In this document: piece after piece, positions 25,206-37,122 of the stretch
How positions within the stretch are numbered: the stretch's first letter is position 1
How the letters are laid out: each line of letters starts with the position of its first letter
Assembly (NCBI GenBank): GCA_021521415.1
Contig: JAIQDT010003567.1
Span: forward strand, 62,001-126,000
Direction of reading: 5' to 3'
Origin: Bidens hawaiensis
Taxonomy: Eukaryota; Streptophyta; Magnoliopsida; Asterales; Asteraceae
Length of the DNA: 64,000 bases
Notes under the pieces: model-generated
The model's input: only the letters and a program-made list of their open reading frames with translations
Databases searched by the model: none
What the model was told of the DNA's origin: nothing
Program-made: the position numbers and the translations under genes

Positions 25206-26735
25206 TGATATAACGTTTATTATACTTTAATCATGTGTACATTTTATTTATTATTTTATTAGTTTTGTGAGTTTTCTCGTAAAAGTGTCGGGTTTTAATT
25301 CCGGTGAAAAGAGGGCGAAAAATAAGCAAAAACAAGCCGAACCGGAGAACCGACGCGTCAGGAAACGAATTGGACCAAACCAGGAGTGAACCGGACCAGA
25401 AGGAATGAACCAGACCCCCCCCCCCCGGCCGGAGCGCCGGGCGACGGGGAGGGAGGAGCCCGCCGCGCGGCATGGCGTGGTGATGGTGGTGCCAGATTTC
25501 TAGAACCTTCGTTTGTGAACCGACTTAACCTATTTTTGAACCCCTGTTGCCTATAAAAAGACCCCTAAACTCACCATTAAGCATACCTTGAAGTCCAGAC
25601 GAATTTGGTGAGTTTCGAGGAGTCTGAGAGCAGTTTCCGGCAGCTTTGGAGTCGAAGAATCAGCTGGTGTTACGCATATTGGTTAAAGGCGAAGAACACG
25701 GGTTTTATATTTTGTTTCTTTCGTTTTCAATATTTTATCACCATGAATTCTTATATGTTTGTTTTTCTTAAACCTAAGATGCTAGGCTAAATTGCATGAA
25801 ATATCTAGGCTTATGATGAACCTTTTTTGATGTTTTGATTTAGCTTTGGAATTGTTTATCGTTATGATTTTTATGATTTAGTAAAAGATTTATCTATAAT
25901 TAGTTGATGCGTATAAATGCTTAGGGTTGTTTGATGAGTTTTATTCAATATTTTTCCTTGATTATTGTTTGTCATATGATAGGATTGCTATTAGGTCAAT
26001 TATTTTGTATTTTTTATTATTTTATGATTGATGTCATAATAAGATCATAGGAATAATATTGTCAAATAAATCTAAGTGTGCTGCTAACCTAAAATCTATA
26101 AAGTGCTAGGTTATTGATAAGTCTTTACTATTTAATCTTGCTATATTTAGTTCTTCGTAAGGAGTCCGTCTAGGGTTGATGTTAAAATAAAAATTGGGTG
26201 TCCGTAATCGAACTTGATTTTTAATACTAGTGTGCGTTAAAACTTGTTAGAAATCCATAGGTTTCTCTTGAAAGGGGTCAGGGGTCCTGTTCAGGTTTTC
26301 TTATAAGTGTCTATTTTACGATCTCAGTCCATAACTAAATATTTTCCCGAGTCAATTCATTACTGAAATTTAGGGGATTCTAGCCTAAGTGGTTTTCTCA
26401 TCATCATCTTATTTTCACAACAATCTTTGCTTTCGTTTAAATTACTTGATTTCTTAATTAGTTTTTAATTATAGTATTAAATTAGTATTTTAATTAAAAA
26501 TCCCCCAAACAAATATAATTAATAAGTCGTGTTTTGTAGTCGAGTCTAATTAGCTAATAAACGTAATTTAAAGAGTCTCGTGGGTTCGATATCCGGACTT
26601 ACTTAGCTTCACTAGAGTCGATCGGTTCACTTGCCGGTTAGTAGTTTAGTCGAGTTTTAGAGAGTCTAGAGTGTTACTTAGTGTTTATTTTTAGTTATTT
26701 AGTTAATAAATATCAAACTACTTCAAGCACCATCA
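25206..26735 (+). mobile_element. 5' LTR of element 2
   Basis: Starts TGATATAACG and ends CACCATCA, just before the PBS. It has a TATA box CTATAAAAAG at 25551-25560 and a 12-C run at 25415-25426. At 1,530 bp it lacks two segments (about 33 and 85-95 bp) present in the 3' LTR. Confidence 0.93.
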
Positions 26736-26741
26736 AGTTTT

Positions 26742-26759
26742 TGGCGCTGTTGCCGGGGA
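26742..26759 (+). other. primer-binding site (tRNA-Asp type) of element 2
   Basis: TGGCGCTGTTGCCGGGGA, one base from the canonical TGGCGCCGTTGCCGGGGA, six bases after the LTR. Confidence 0.95.
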
Positions 26760-26944
26760 CTCTTGGCAATTGCGTTATTAGCTTTGATTGGACCTACTTG
26801 CTACATACATGCTATTTATTTCGTTTTGTTTGAGTCGTAGGAGTCTAAATTAAGTCTAGTTTGTTTTTAATTGTTTATTTATTTTTAGTATTGGAGTCTT
26901 TATATTAGAAACTACTTACTTGTTTTATTTCGTTTTGTAGGTAC

Positions 26945-29560
26945 ATGCCACATCTGCATTCGCAAGGACCATCGTTGGATTACTTTGGATCTACTCAGTT
27001 GAAGTCCGAGGCAAGTTCAAGTTCATCATCGTCTAAAAAGCAACCGATCACCATAGATACTTCACCGAAATCATCACCCACAAATTCACCCGCAAATTCA
27101 CCACCACCAATTCCGGTGGCTGAGAATAACCGCACCGTGTTCCAATAAGCTTTTGAAGGGTTACATGGAGATCACTCACCCATTGTCGCCCCTGACATTA
27201 ATAACCCTAACTCGTGGCAGATCCCATCCTATGTCATGAACAACATCACCAATCACCACCAGTTCCATGGCTGTGAAGATGAAGATGCACCGGCACACAT
27301 CAACCGTTTGACCCGTGTGTTCAAAACGTTCAACTTGCAAGGTGCTAACCAGGATGCGATCTTCCTTCACTTGTTCCCATTTACACTCTCAGATCGTGCC
27401 GCCACTTGGCTCGATTCGCAACCTGCTGGAACATTCACCACATGGGAGGCACTTCGCAATGCATTCCTTAAGAAGTACTTTCCACCTGATAAGGCCTCTC
27501 GCCTCCGTGATCAGATCCACACCTTCCACATGGAGCTGGATGAGGTGTATTACCAAGCTTGGGAACGTTTTCAGAATCTGCTTTCCCGTTGTTCACAACA
27601 TGGGCTCACACCTTGGGCCCTTGTTGAGAAGTTTTACAATGGGCTTACTTATGAGACTCAAGCGAAGTTTGACACAGCTGCTGGGGGCAATCTGATGGAC
27701 AGGAAGAACATGACCGAGTGTAACGAGCTGTTTGAAAGTTTCGCACAATCTGAGTACGCAAAGAAGCCACGAGGCGGGAATTCCAATCCCGTCACCAGTA
27801 CACCCTCATCTGCTTGAGGTTTGCACCAGGTTAATCTGGACACTGGTATGGCTGCTACTTTGGAGAATCTCACCCGAGAGATAAAAGAGCTAAAGACTAA
27901 GGTGGGTAAGTGTGAGATGTGTAGAGGTGGTCAAGGTACGCACTCTCAGATCGTGCCGCCACTTGGCTCGATTCGCAACCTGCTAGAACATTCACCACAT
28001 GGGAGGCACTTCGCAATGCATTCCTTAAGAAGTACTTTCCACCTGCTAAGGCCTCTCACCTCCGTGATCAGATCCACACCTTCCACATGGAGCTGGATGA
28101 GGTGTATTACCAAGCTTGGGAACGTTTTCAGAATCTGCTTTTCCGTTGTTCACAACATGGGCTCACACCTTGGGCCCTTGTTGAGAAGTTTTACAATGGG
28201 CTTACTTATGAGACTCAAGCGAAGTTTGACACAGCTGCTGGGGGCAATCTGATGGACAGGAAGAACATGACCGAGTGTAACGAGCTGTTTGAAAGTTTCG
28301 CACAATCTGAGTACGCAAAGAAGCCACGAGGCGGGAATTCCAATCCCGTCACCAGTACACCCTTATCTGCTTGAGGTTTGCACCAGGTTAATCTGGACAC
28401 TGGTATGGCTGCTACTTTGGAGAATCTCACCCGAGAGATAAAAGAGCTAAAGACTAAGGTGGATAAGTGTGAGATGTGTAGAGGTGGTCATGGTACGCAC
28501 TCTCAGATCGTGCCGCCACTTGGCTCGATTCGCAACCTGCTGGAACATTCACCACATGGGAGGCAATTCGCAATGCATTCCTTAAGAAGTACTTTCCACC
28601 TGTTAAGGCCTCTCGCCTCCGTGATCAGATCCACACCTTCCACATGGAGCTGGATGAGGTGTATTACCAAGGTTGGGAACGTTTTCAGAATCTGCTTTCC
28701 CGTTGTTCACAACATGGGCTCACACCTTGGGCCCTTGTTGAGAAGTTTTACAATGGGCTTACTTATGAGACTCAAGCGAAGTTTGACACAGCTGCTGGGG
28801 GCAATCTGATGGATAGGAAGAACATGACCGAGTGTAACGAGCTGTTTGAAAGTTTCGCACAATTTGAGTACGCAAAGAAGCCACGAGGCGGGAATTCCAA
28901 TCCCGTCACCAGTACACCCTCATCTGCTTGAGGTTTGCACTAGGTTAATCTGGACACTGGTATGGCTGCTACTTTGGAGAATCTCACCCGAGAGATAAAA
29001 GAGCTAAAGACTAAGGTGGATAAGTGTGAGATGTGTAGAGGTGGTCATGGTACGCTGGATAGTCCGTTGATGAATAATCAAGATGTGGATTTTGTGGCTG
29101 GTCAGAACAGGTTCCCTAATGCTTACAACAACAACAATCAGAACTGGGACACCTACAAGAATCAGAACCAGAATCAGGGGCAAGGTAACTCGAGTTGGCG
29201 TCCGGCTGGTGGGCCACCAAGTTTCCAATCTCCCTATAACCGAAATCTGGTACATTACAACAATGACGGTTCCAATGGTCAAGTTCTAATAATGTGCCAG
29301 ATCTAAGCAAGAAGTTGGACGAGATAATGCAGCATATGGTTACTAGAGATCAAGCCACTCAAAAGACCCTTGCCGAGCATGATCTGCTTTTCAAGAATCA
29401 ACAATTAGCTATGCTCGACATACAAAGGACCATTAGTGATATTGCCCGACAATTGAATGAAAGACCCCTATGACAGTTTTTAGGTTCTACTCAACAGAAT
29501 CCGGCCGCTCAAATAAAGGCAATTACTACTCGTAGCAGCAGGGTTTTGGGTCCCGAGGTG
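26945..29560 (+). pseudogene. Athila gag of element 2, stop-ridden with internal triplication
   Basis: ATG 26945 opens a Ser/Pro-rich N-terminus, stopped by TAA at 27146-27148 in frame. The gag core follows in the same frame from 27236 (FHGCEDEDAPAHINRLTRVF, then LFPFTLSDRAATWLDS). A TGA at 27815-27817 interrupts it before LHQVNLDTGMAATLEN. A 557-bp segment then repeats twice more, each copy in a new frame. The zinc knuckle region in the last copy reads CEMCRGGHGTLDS, with Ser where the final Cys is expected. Asn-rich linker sequence follows (29100-29290), with a frameshift near 29270. Gag cannot be made whole. Confidence 0.88.
27384..29054 (+). repeat. three tandem copies of a 557-bp gag segment
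   Basis: Units are 27384-27940, 27941-28497 and 28498-29054, each beginning CACTCTCAGATCGTGCC and ending GTGGTC(A)(A/T)GGTACG. Spacing is exactly 557 bp both times, so reading frame shifts by two at each junction. Copies differ by only a few bases. All share the TGA stop after SSA, so the stop pre-dates the amplification or was spread by conversion. Confidence 0.95.
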
Positions 29561-29578
29561 TGAAGGAATGAGGTTGAA

Positions 29579-30643
29579 GTGGAAGATGAGGAGGTGATGG
29601 ATGAAGAGATTGGGATGGAAGTACCGGGTAAAGTGCAGAACACCGTGCCAGTTACACCGCCAGTAGTGAAGAAGCCGGTTGAAGTCCGGCCATCACCTTT
29701 GATTGACCACTCTCGTATCCCGTATCCCGCTCGCGCGAAACACCAGAAATATACGCAGGAGTATGGGCACTTTCTTGATATGTTCCGACATTTGAAGATT
29801 AACCTCCCGTTCATTGAAGCCCTCCAACATATGCCGAAGTACGCGAAGTTCTTGAAAGACCTGTTGAAGAGGGAAGATAGGTTGGGGGAGGTGTCATCAA
29901 TTCCACTCATGGGAGATTGTTCGGCGGTAGTATTGAACCGTGTACCCGAGAAGTTGTCAGATCCGGGTGTGTTTACAATTCCAGTTTTGTTTGGTAGTGA
30001 TGCGATGAGCCATGCATTGACGGATTTGGGTGCGAGTATTAATTTGATGCCGTATTCTTTGTACGAGAAGTTGGAGTTAGGCGAGCTTACACCGACTCGC
30101 TTGTCTTTATCGTTGGCCAATCGTTCTGTGAAGTATCCGCGAGGTATTATCGAGAATTTGTTAGTGAAGATGGATAAGTTTGTGTTCCCGGTCAATATTA
30201 TGGTGCTCGACATGGAGGCCGACTAGAAGGTTCCCATTATTCTTGGTCGTCCTTTTTTACGAACCGCAAAGGCACTTATCGATGTGTATGATGGGAAGAT
30301 CACGCTTCGGGTTGGTGATGAAAATGTTACTTATGATGTCGCGAGGTCGATGAAGCACCCGAGTGATCAAGATGATTTCAGTGGTCCATACCATTCGGTT
30401 TATTTTATTAACTCTTTTATTGCAAGTATAGATAAATGCTTTGATTACATTTTTGGTACGGATCTCATGTGTAGTAATGGTTTAGTCGATTGTGATGATT
30501 TGGTTGAGGATGAGTTATGTGAGAATGATTCAATTTGTGATGAGTTGGCTGAGATTTCGGGTTTGCCCGAGATGATAGAGGTGAATGAGATTAGTTGCGA
30601 GAGTGAGGCGGATTCGGTGGAAAACCCGCTCCGTTGGAATTGA
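29579..30643 (+). pseudogene. Athila aspartic protease of element 2
   Basis: A 215-codon open stretch (29579-30226) contains the linker (RAKHQKYTQEYGHFLDMF) and protease core with intact DLGASINLMPY active site and LANRSVKYPRGIIENLL. A TAG at 30224-30226 interrupts just before VPIILGRPFL. The remainder (30284-30643) has ALIDVYDGKITLR followed by an acidic linker rich in Asp, Glu and Cys leading to RT. The protease would cut the Gag-Pol polyprotein. Only the single TAG breaks an otherwise well-kept domain. Confidence 0.88.
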
Positions 30644-32151
30644 AGGTACTCCCGTCACACTTGGAGTACGTGCATCTCGATGAGGGAGCGAACCTGCCCG
30701 TTATTGTGTCATACAAGCTAACGAAAGAACAAAAGACGAAGTTGATAGACGTATTGAAGTTGCATAAGGGGGCGATTTCATGGAGACTTTCCGATATTCA
30801 AGGTATTAGCCCCGCTTATTACACGCACCGGATTCTAATGGAGGATGAGTACAAGCCAGTGGTGCAACCACAAAGACGTCTCAATCCGAAAATGCAAGAG
30901 GTGGTAAAGAAGGAGGTATTGAAGTTGATGGATGCCGGGATGATTAACCCGATTTCCGATTCTCCATGGGTGAGTCCGACTCAAGTTGTTCTAAAGAAGA
31001 GAGGTATGACCATTGTGATGAATGAAAATAATGAGCTTATCCCTTCGCGTACGGTTACCGGTTGGAGAGTATGTATTGACTATCGGCGGTTGAATGATGC
31101 CACCCGGAAGGAGCACTTCCCGTTGCCGTTTATTGATCAGATGTTGGAGCGTTTGGCAGGTCAGCAGTTTTATTGTTTTCTTGATGGTTTTTCTGGTTAC
31201 TTTCAAATTCCCATTGCACCGGAAGACCAAGAGAAGACAACTTTTACATATCCGTATGGCACGTTTGCATACCGTCGCATGCCGTTTGGACTATGTAACG
31301 CTCCGGCTACATTTCAGTGTTGTATGGTGGCCATCTTTCAAGATATGATAAAGACGTCCATGGAGGTGTCTATGGACGATTTTTCGGTTTACGGTAATTC
31401 TTTTGATCAATGTTTGGCTAATCTTGAGAAGATGTTGAAGAGATGCATTGAAACAAAGTTAATGTGGAATTGGGAAAAGTGTCATTTTATGGTGACGGAA
31501 GGGATCGTGTTGGGTCATAAGATCTCGAGAGATGGTATTGAGGTGGATCGGGCAAAGATTGGTACTATAAGTAGGCTTCCTTCACCGAAAAATGTGAAGG
31601 CGATCAGGAGTTTTTTGGGTTATGCGGGGTTCTATCGGCGATTTATCAAAGATTTCTCCAAAATTACCCGCCTGATGACCCGACTCCTCGAGAAAGACGT
31701 ACCATTTGTGTTTGATGATGTGTGTGTGAAGGCGTTCACGTATCTGAAAGAGAAGCTCATAAGTTCTCCCATTCTTTGTTCTCCCGATTGGAGTTTTCCG
31801 TTCGAGCTCATGTGTGAGGCTAGTGATTATGCGGTTGGAGCGGTTCTGGGGCAAAGGCGAGATAAACATTTTCACCCCATCTATTATGCTAGCAAGACCT
31901 TGAATGATGCCCAAGAAAACTACACCACCACCGAGAAGGAGCTGTTAGCCGTTTTTTTCGCATTTGACAAGTTCCGCTCGTACCTCGTGCTTTCGAAGAC
32001 CACCGTTTTTACCTATCATGCAGCCTTGCATTTTCTCTTTCAGAAGAAAAACGCGAAGCCTCGTCTTATACGGTGGATTCTTCTACTTTCTGAGTTTGAC
32101 ATCGAGATCAAAGATAAGAAGGGTGCGAAAAACATAGCGGCTGATCATTAA
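30634..32151 (+). pseudogene. Athila reverse transcriptase and RNase H of element 2
   Basis: A 505-codon open frame. RT covers about residues 60-330: [60 protein letters not shown] and the catalytic box SMDDFSVYG, in which the usual Phe/Tyr before MDD is Ser. RNase H (about 370-505) has [14 protein letters not shown], where CDAS is expected, and FTYHAAL, where the catalytic DH pair is expected, so two metal ligands are altered. The frame ends in TAA at 32149-32151 inside AADH-stop-SRLE. RT may be near-intact but RNase H is not. Confidence 0.92.
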
Positions 32152-33549
32152 TCCCGTTTAGAAGATCCGAGGAGAGAAGAGTTGCGTGAGGAGGAGATTG
32201 GAGATACATTCCCTCACGAGTCGATCGATTTTGTTACGGCTCAGAAGCAAGGTATGCCATGGTTCACTGATTTTTCTAATTATTTGGCTAATGGTTTTAT
32301 TTTGGAGGGTATGACTACGCAACAAAAGAGGAAGTTCTTCCGGGATGTGAATCGGTATGTGTGGGATGACCCGTTCTTGTTTAAGATTGATGGTGATCGG
32401 ATTTTGAGGAGGTGTGTGACGAAAGAGGAAGGTTGGGATATCCTCAAGCATGTTCATGAAGGGTTGACTGGAGGTTATCATGGTGCGCATGCTATCGCGC
32501 AGAAGGTGCTTGATAATGGGTTCTATTGACCGACAATTGTTAAAGATGCTGAAGAGTTTGTGAAGCTTTGTGATGTGTGCCAAAGAACCGGTAATATGTC
32601 GTCCAAGAATGAGATGCCTCAAAACCCCATACAAATTCTTGAAATCTTTGATGTTTGGGGCATCGACTTCATGGGATTGTCTCCCACGTCGAACGGTAAT
32701 AATTATATTTTAATGGCGATTGATTATGTGTCGAAGTGGGTGGAAGCCCAAGCGTTGGTCACGAATGATGCACGAGTTGTTGTGAACTTTCTTAAGAAGT
32801 TGTTTACTCGTTTCAGTACTTCGAGAGCTATTATTAGTGATCGGGGCACCCACTTTTGTAATTCCGTCATGGAGAAAGCATTGGCTCGTTATGGAGTTAC
32901 ACATCGTACCTCCACTGCTTATCACCCTCAAAGGAATGATCAAGTCGAGAATGCTAATCGAGGGGTGAAGAGAATTTTGGAGAAGAGGGTTGGGGCTAGT
33001 CGGAAGGATTGGTCGAAGAAGTTAGATGATGCGTTGTGGGCATTCCGGACCGCGTTCAAGACTCCGTTGGGTACTACACCGTTTATGCTTGTTTATGGTA
33101 AGTCTTGTCATCTGCCAGTGGAGTTGGAGCATCGCGCTTATTGGGCATTGAAGACGGTGAATGTCGATCTTGCCGAAGCCACAAGGAAAACGTACTTTCA
33201 GATTCAAGAGTTGGAAGAGTTTCGGGATGCAGCATATTCTCGATCGTTAAACATCAAAGAAAAGACTAAAGCTCTACACGATCGACGTTTGAAAGGAGGC
33301 AACGAGTTCAAGAAAGGCGATAAGGTACTATTATTTAACTCTCGGTTGAAGTTGTTTGCAGGAAAGTTGAAATCAAAGTGGTCGGGACCGTATTTGGTGA
33401 AAGAAGTTTTCCCGTATGGAGTGGTGGAGTTAGAGAATCCAGATAATAGAACGTCTTGAAAGGTGAACGGTCATCGTTTGAAGCACTATCTTCGAGGACC
33501 GGATGAATCAATCGAGATGGAGGAAACTCCTCTCGATCCATCGCACTGA
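32152..33549 (+). pseudogene. Athila integrase of element 2
   Basis: The zinc-binding HHCC region (HVHEGLTGGYHGAHAIAQKV...LCDVCQR) is broken by TGA at 32527-32529, where Trp is usual. The catalytic core, open from 32560, keeps all three acidic positions: [16 protein letters not shown] and QVENANRG. The C-terminal module [15 protein letters not shown] is GPF/Y-like, with no chromodomain. A TGA at 33457-33459 precedes KVNGHRLKHYL; the final stop is at 33547-33549. Integrase would insert the cDNA; here two nonsense codons disable it. Confidence 0.9.
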
Positions 33550-35477
33550 ATCGTCACACATGGTTCTTGAGTGAAAACTCAAGTGTAGAGTTTGTATATT
33601 CTTTCTTATTTTTATTTTTATTTTTCCTTGAGTCACTAACGTAGTTTTTTGTAGTTTTTCTTTGTTTTTAAGGTTTGAAAGTTTTGAAGGAAGATAGCGA
33701 GAAGATCCCCTTGAAATCTAATGAAAAATTCAAGTGTGGGGATGGAGCAGCAGGAGCCGTATACTTTTATAATTATTTATTTTCTGCTTCTATTCATGTT
33801 TATTGGTTTGGTTGGTTGGTCCGGTTCCATACTTTGAAAGATTAATATTTATCAGGTTGATAAGATAAGTTTTTAGGTATTGTTCGTATTGTTGCCGCTT
33901 CCGTTCGTGTACGAGAGAAGAAGATACTAGTTGTTGCGCACGTTCGGAGATGGAAGGTATTTTTGGATGAAGACTTTAGTGTCATACTTCACTCGCATAT
34001 TACCAGCTAAGTCTTTTCCTTTTTACTTTGCTTTTATATTTTTAGTTTTAATTTTTAGCTTTGTTTTGTTTTTATTTATTTTTGTGTGTTTTTAGGTTTT
34101 ATTTTGTTTTTAAAATTTTGAGTCGTGTTTCCGTTCCTGCATTGAGGACAATGCAAATTTTAAGTGTGGGGATAGGAACACATGTCTTTAACTTGTTTTG
34201 TCATCTTTATTTAAAAAAAAGTTTTGAAAAATGTCCTTTGATTTTGTTTCTTTTTGCGTATAAATGGGAGATGAGGATACTTATCGGGAATCAGTTTTTC
34301 AAACTACTACTAATAAGATATAATTAAAGAACACGCACTTGACTTGGGATGTGTCGGTAGGCTCAGCCTTGAAAATGAAATGGCAGTTTAATAGTTGGTT
34401 TTAAACTAGATAAAATATGATTTTTAGTGTGAAACATGTTAAGTCTGTATAAAATACGAGATGAAAGGTCGTGCCATACTCAAGCCTCATTTTTAGTTTG
34501 ATTGTAGAAAATTAAAAATTTTATAGAAATCTGAATACGCTATCATACGATGCTTGGGTAGGTTTAAACGTTAAAGTATACCGTGTAGCCGGTGATATAA
34601 ACTTAAAATCTTGCACTTCTAGTTTTAGTGGTTAACAATTCATAGGCGTATGGTTTTATAGCCCTAAATCCCGTATTGATGGGATGCCTCGGGTTCGGAA
34701 ACCACGGGTCTTTTTACGGTTGTTCATCTGGGTATCTTCGGATATTTAATAAATAAAAGCTTTTAAGCATAAACCCGCAGTTTACTGCCATTACACTCAC
34801 TTACATCAATTACAGTGAAGTAAAATCTTGATGGTCCAGTGATCATCCCGCTGTTAGTCATACGTTGTCCTCTTACTTGCGTCCCATACCATTAAGAACA
34901 GGATCAACTAGAGACACGACGTATGTAAACCGACAGATGGAAACTTGTAAAATCACGTGTGGTAATGGGTCCGAGGTATTGCTTGATAACGGGGGTATGT
35001 CATGTAGTGGGGAACACTTGCTAGATAGTTAAGTAATTGAACCTTAATTGTATCTAATGGTTGCTTGGTATACTTAGATGTTTAAATTTAGGTGGATAAA
35101 CAATATCCTTGATCGTCTAAGCTGTTCATGAAAAATGTGCAACAATGTTTTAATCTGCTATTATGAGGTTTAACTCAAGTTGGGGTGGTTTGATCCGGTA
35201 AAATCGAAAATAAAGCGGGCCTTGACTGTGGGTTCCACTAGATTATATACAAAAAAAAAAAATAATAATAATAATAATAATAATAGTCGGATCTTACTTG
35301 TCCCGGTAAAGACAAAGGCATGGTTTAAGTGAACAACAATATCGATAATCGCAGTTTTTGCGTTGTTCTAAAAATTTTAAGGTAACCTATATGTTTGTTA
35401 GACTGTATTTTTCCGATTCTGATCCCGGTGCAATGAGACTTTTTCAGGGACGAAAAAATATTACGTGTGGGAATATT
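33550..35477 (+). other. 3' noncoding region of element 2
   Basis: No ORF over 90 codons and no envelope-like domain. Contains two internal CAAGTGTGGGGA or TAAGTGTGGGGA tracts (near 33730 and 34160) typical of Athila 3' regions, a short (AAT)n run (about 35260-35285), and a weak purine tract just before the 3' LTR at 35478. Confidence 0.7.
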
Positions 35478-37122
35478 TGATATAACGTTTATTGTATATT
35501 AATCTTGTGTACATTTTTTTATTATTTTATTAGTTTTGTGCGTTTTCTCGTAAGATTTGTATACTACTAACTTAGTTTTATGTTTTAGCTGTCGGGTTTT
35601 AATTCCGGTGAAAAGAGGGCGAAAAATGAGCAAAAACAAGCCGAACCGGAGAACCGACGCGTCAGGAAACGAACCGGACCGAACCAGGAGTGAACCGGAG
35701 CAGAAGGAATGAACCAACCCCCCCCCCCCTAGGCCGGAGCGCCGCGCGACGGGCAGGGGGAAGCCCGCCACGCGAAGTGGTGATGGCGGTGCCAGATTTC
35801 CAGAACCTTCGTTTGTGAACCGACTTAACCTATTTTGGACCCCTGTTGCCTATAAAAAGACCCCTAAACTCACCATTAAACATACCTTGAAGTCCAGACG
35901 AATTTGGTGGGTTCCGAGGAGTCCAAGAGCAGTTTCCGGCAACTTTCGAGTCGAAGAATCAGCTGGTGTTACGCGTATTGATTGAAGGCGAAGAACACGA
36001 ATTTTATCTTTTGTTTCTTTTGTTTTCATTATTTTATCACCATGAATTCTTATATGTTTATTTTGCTTAAACCTAAGTTGCTAGGCTAAATTGCATGAAC
36101 TATCTAGGCTTATGATGAACCTATTTTGATGTTTTGAGTTAACTTTGGGATTGTTTATCGTTATGGTTTTTATGATTTAGTAAAAGATTTAACTATAATT
36201 AGTTGATGCGTATGAATACTTAGGATTGTTTGATGAGTTTTATTCCATAGTTTTCCTTGATTATTGTTTGTCATATGATAGGATTGCTATTAGGTCAATT
36301 ACTTTGTGTTTTTGATTATTTTATGATTGATGTCATGATAAAATCATAGGAATAATATTGTCAAATAAATCTAAGTGTGCTGCTAACCTAAAATCTGTAA
36401 AGTGCTAGGTTATTGATAAGTCTTTACTATTTAATCTTGCTAGATTTAGTTCTTCGTAAGGAGTCCATCTAGGGTTGATTATTTATTATTGTTTATCAAA
36501 TCAATTAAGTATAGTAAATTGCCTTTGATTTCCGCACTGTAAGTTAGGATTTCGTATTAAGGAACTAAATTATAAACAATTGGGTGATCGTAAGCGAACT
36601 TGATTTTTAATACTGGTGTGCGTTAAAACTTGTTAGAAATCCATAGGTTTCTCTTGAGAAGGGTCAGGGGTACTGTTCGGGTTTTCTTATAAGTATCTAT
36701 TTTACGATCCCAGTCCATAACTAAATATTTTCCCGAGTCAATTCATTACTGAAATTTAGGGGATTCTAGCCTAGGTAGTTTTCTCATCATCATCTTATTT
36801 TCACAACAAACTTTGCTTTCGTTTAAATTACTTGCTTTCTTAATTAGTTTTTAATTATAGTATTAAATTAGTATTTTAATTAAAAATCCCCCAAACAAAT
36901 ATTATTAATAAGTCGTGTTTTGTAGTCGAGTCTAATTAGTTAATAAACGTAATTAAAAGAGTCTCGTGGGTTCAATATTCGGACTTACTTAGCTTCACTA
37001 GAGTCGATCGGTTCACTTGCCAGTTAGTAGTTTAGTCAAGTTTTAGAGAGTCTAGAGTATTACTTAGTGTTTATTTTTAGTTAATTTAGTTAATAAATAT
37101 CAAACTACTTCAAGCACTATCA
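35478..37122 (+). mobile_element. 3' LTR of element 2
   Basis: 1,645 bp, starts TGATATAACG and ends CACTATCA. TATA box at 35851-35857 and a 12-C run at 35718-35729, both in register with the 5' LTR. Substitutions between the LTRs are frequent enough to show an old insertion. Confidence 0.93.

Larger units (their letters stand above)
25206..37122 (+). mobile_element. Athila-type Ty3/gypsy element 2, structurally complete but dead
   Basis: Both LTRs (25206-26735 and 35478-37122), the tRNA-Asp-type PBS (26742-26759), gag, protease, RT/RNase H and integrase in order, and a long 3' noncoding tract are present. TSDs ACACG (25201-25205) and GCACG (37123-37127) match at 4 of 5. It inserted into a SINE. 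At least seven in-frame stops and one frameshift are visible, and gag carries a tandem triplication. No envelope-like ORF is recognisable between integrase and the 3' LTR. Confidence 0.92.

Noticed and set aside
29509..30213. Long open frame on the minus strand
   Set aside because: It is the antisense of the Athila protease; the plus-strand frame has the DLGAS active site and conserved motifs.
33550..35477. Envelope-like gene between integrase and 3' LTR of element 2
   Set aside because: No frame over 90 codons and no signal peptide or membrane segment; only purine tracts typical of the noncoding region.
35545..35590. Intron-like GTAAG...TACTAAC...TTTTAG segment in the 3' LTR of element 2, absent from the 5' LTR
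   Set aside because: About 36-40 nt is too short for a plant intron and the 5' LTR junction is not the expected exact splice.
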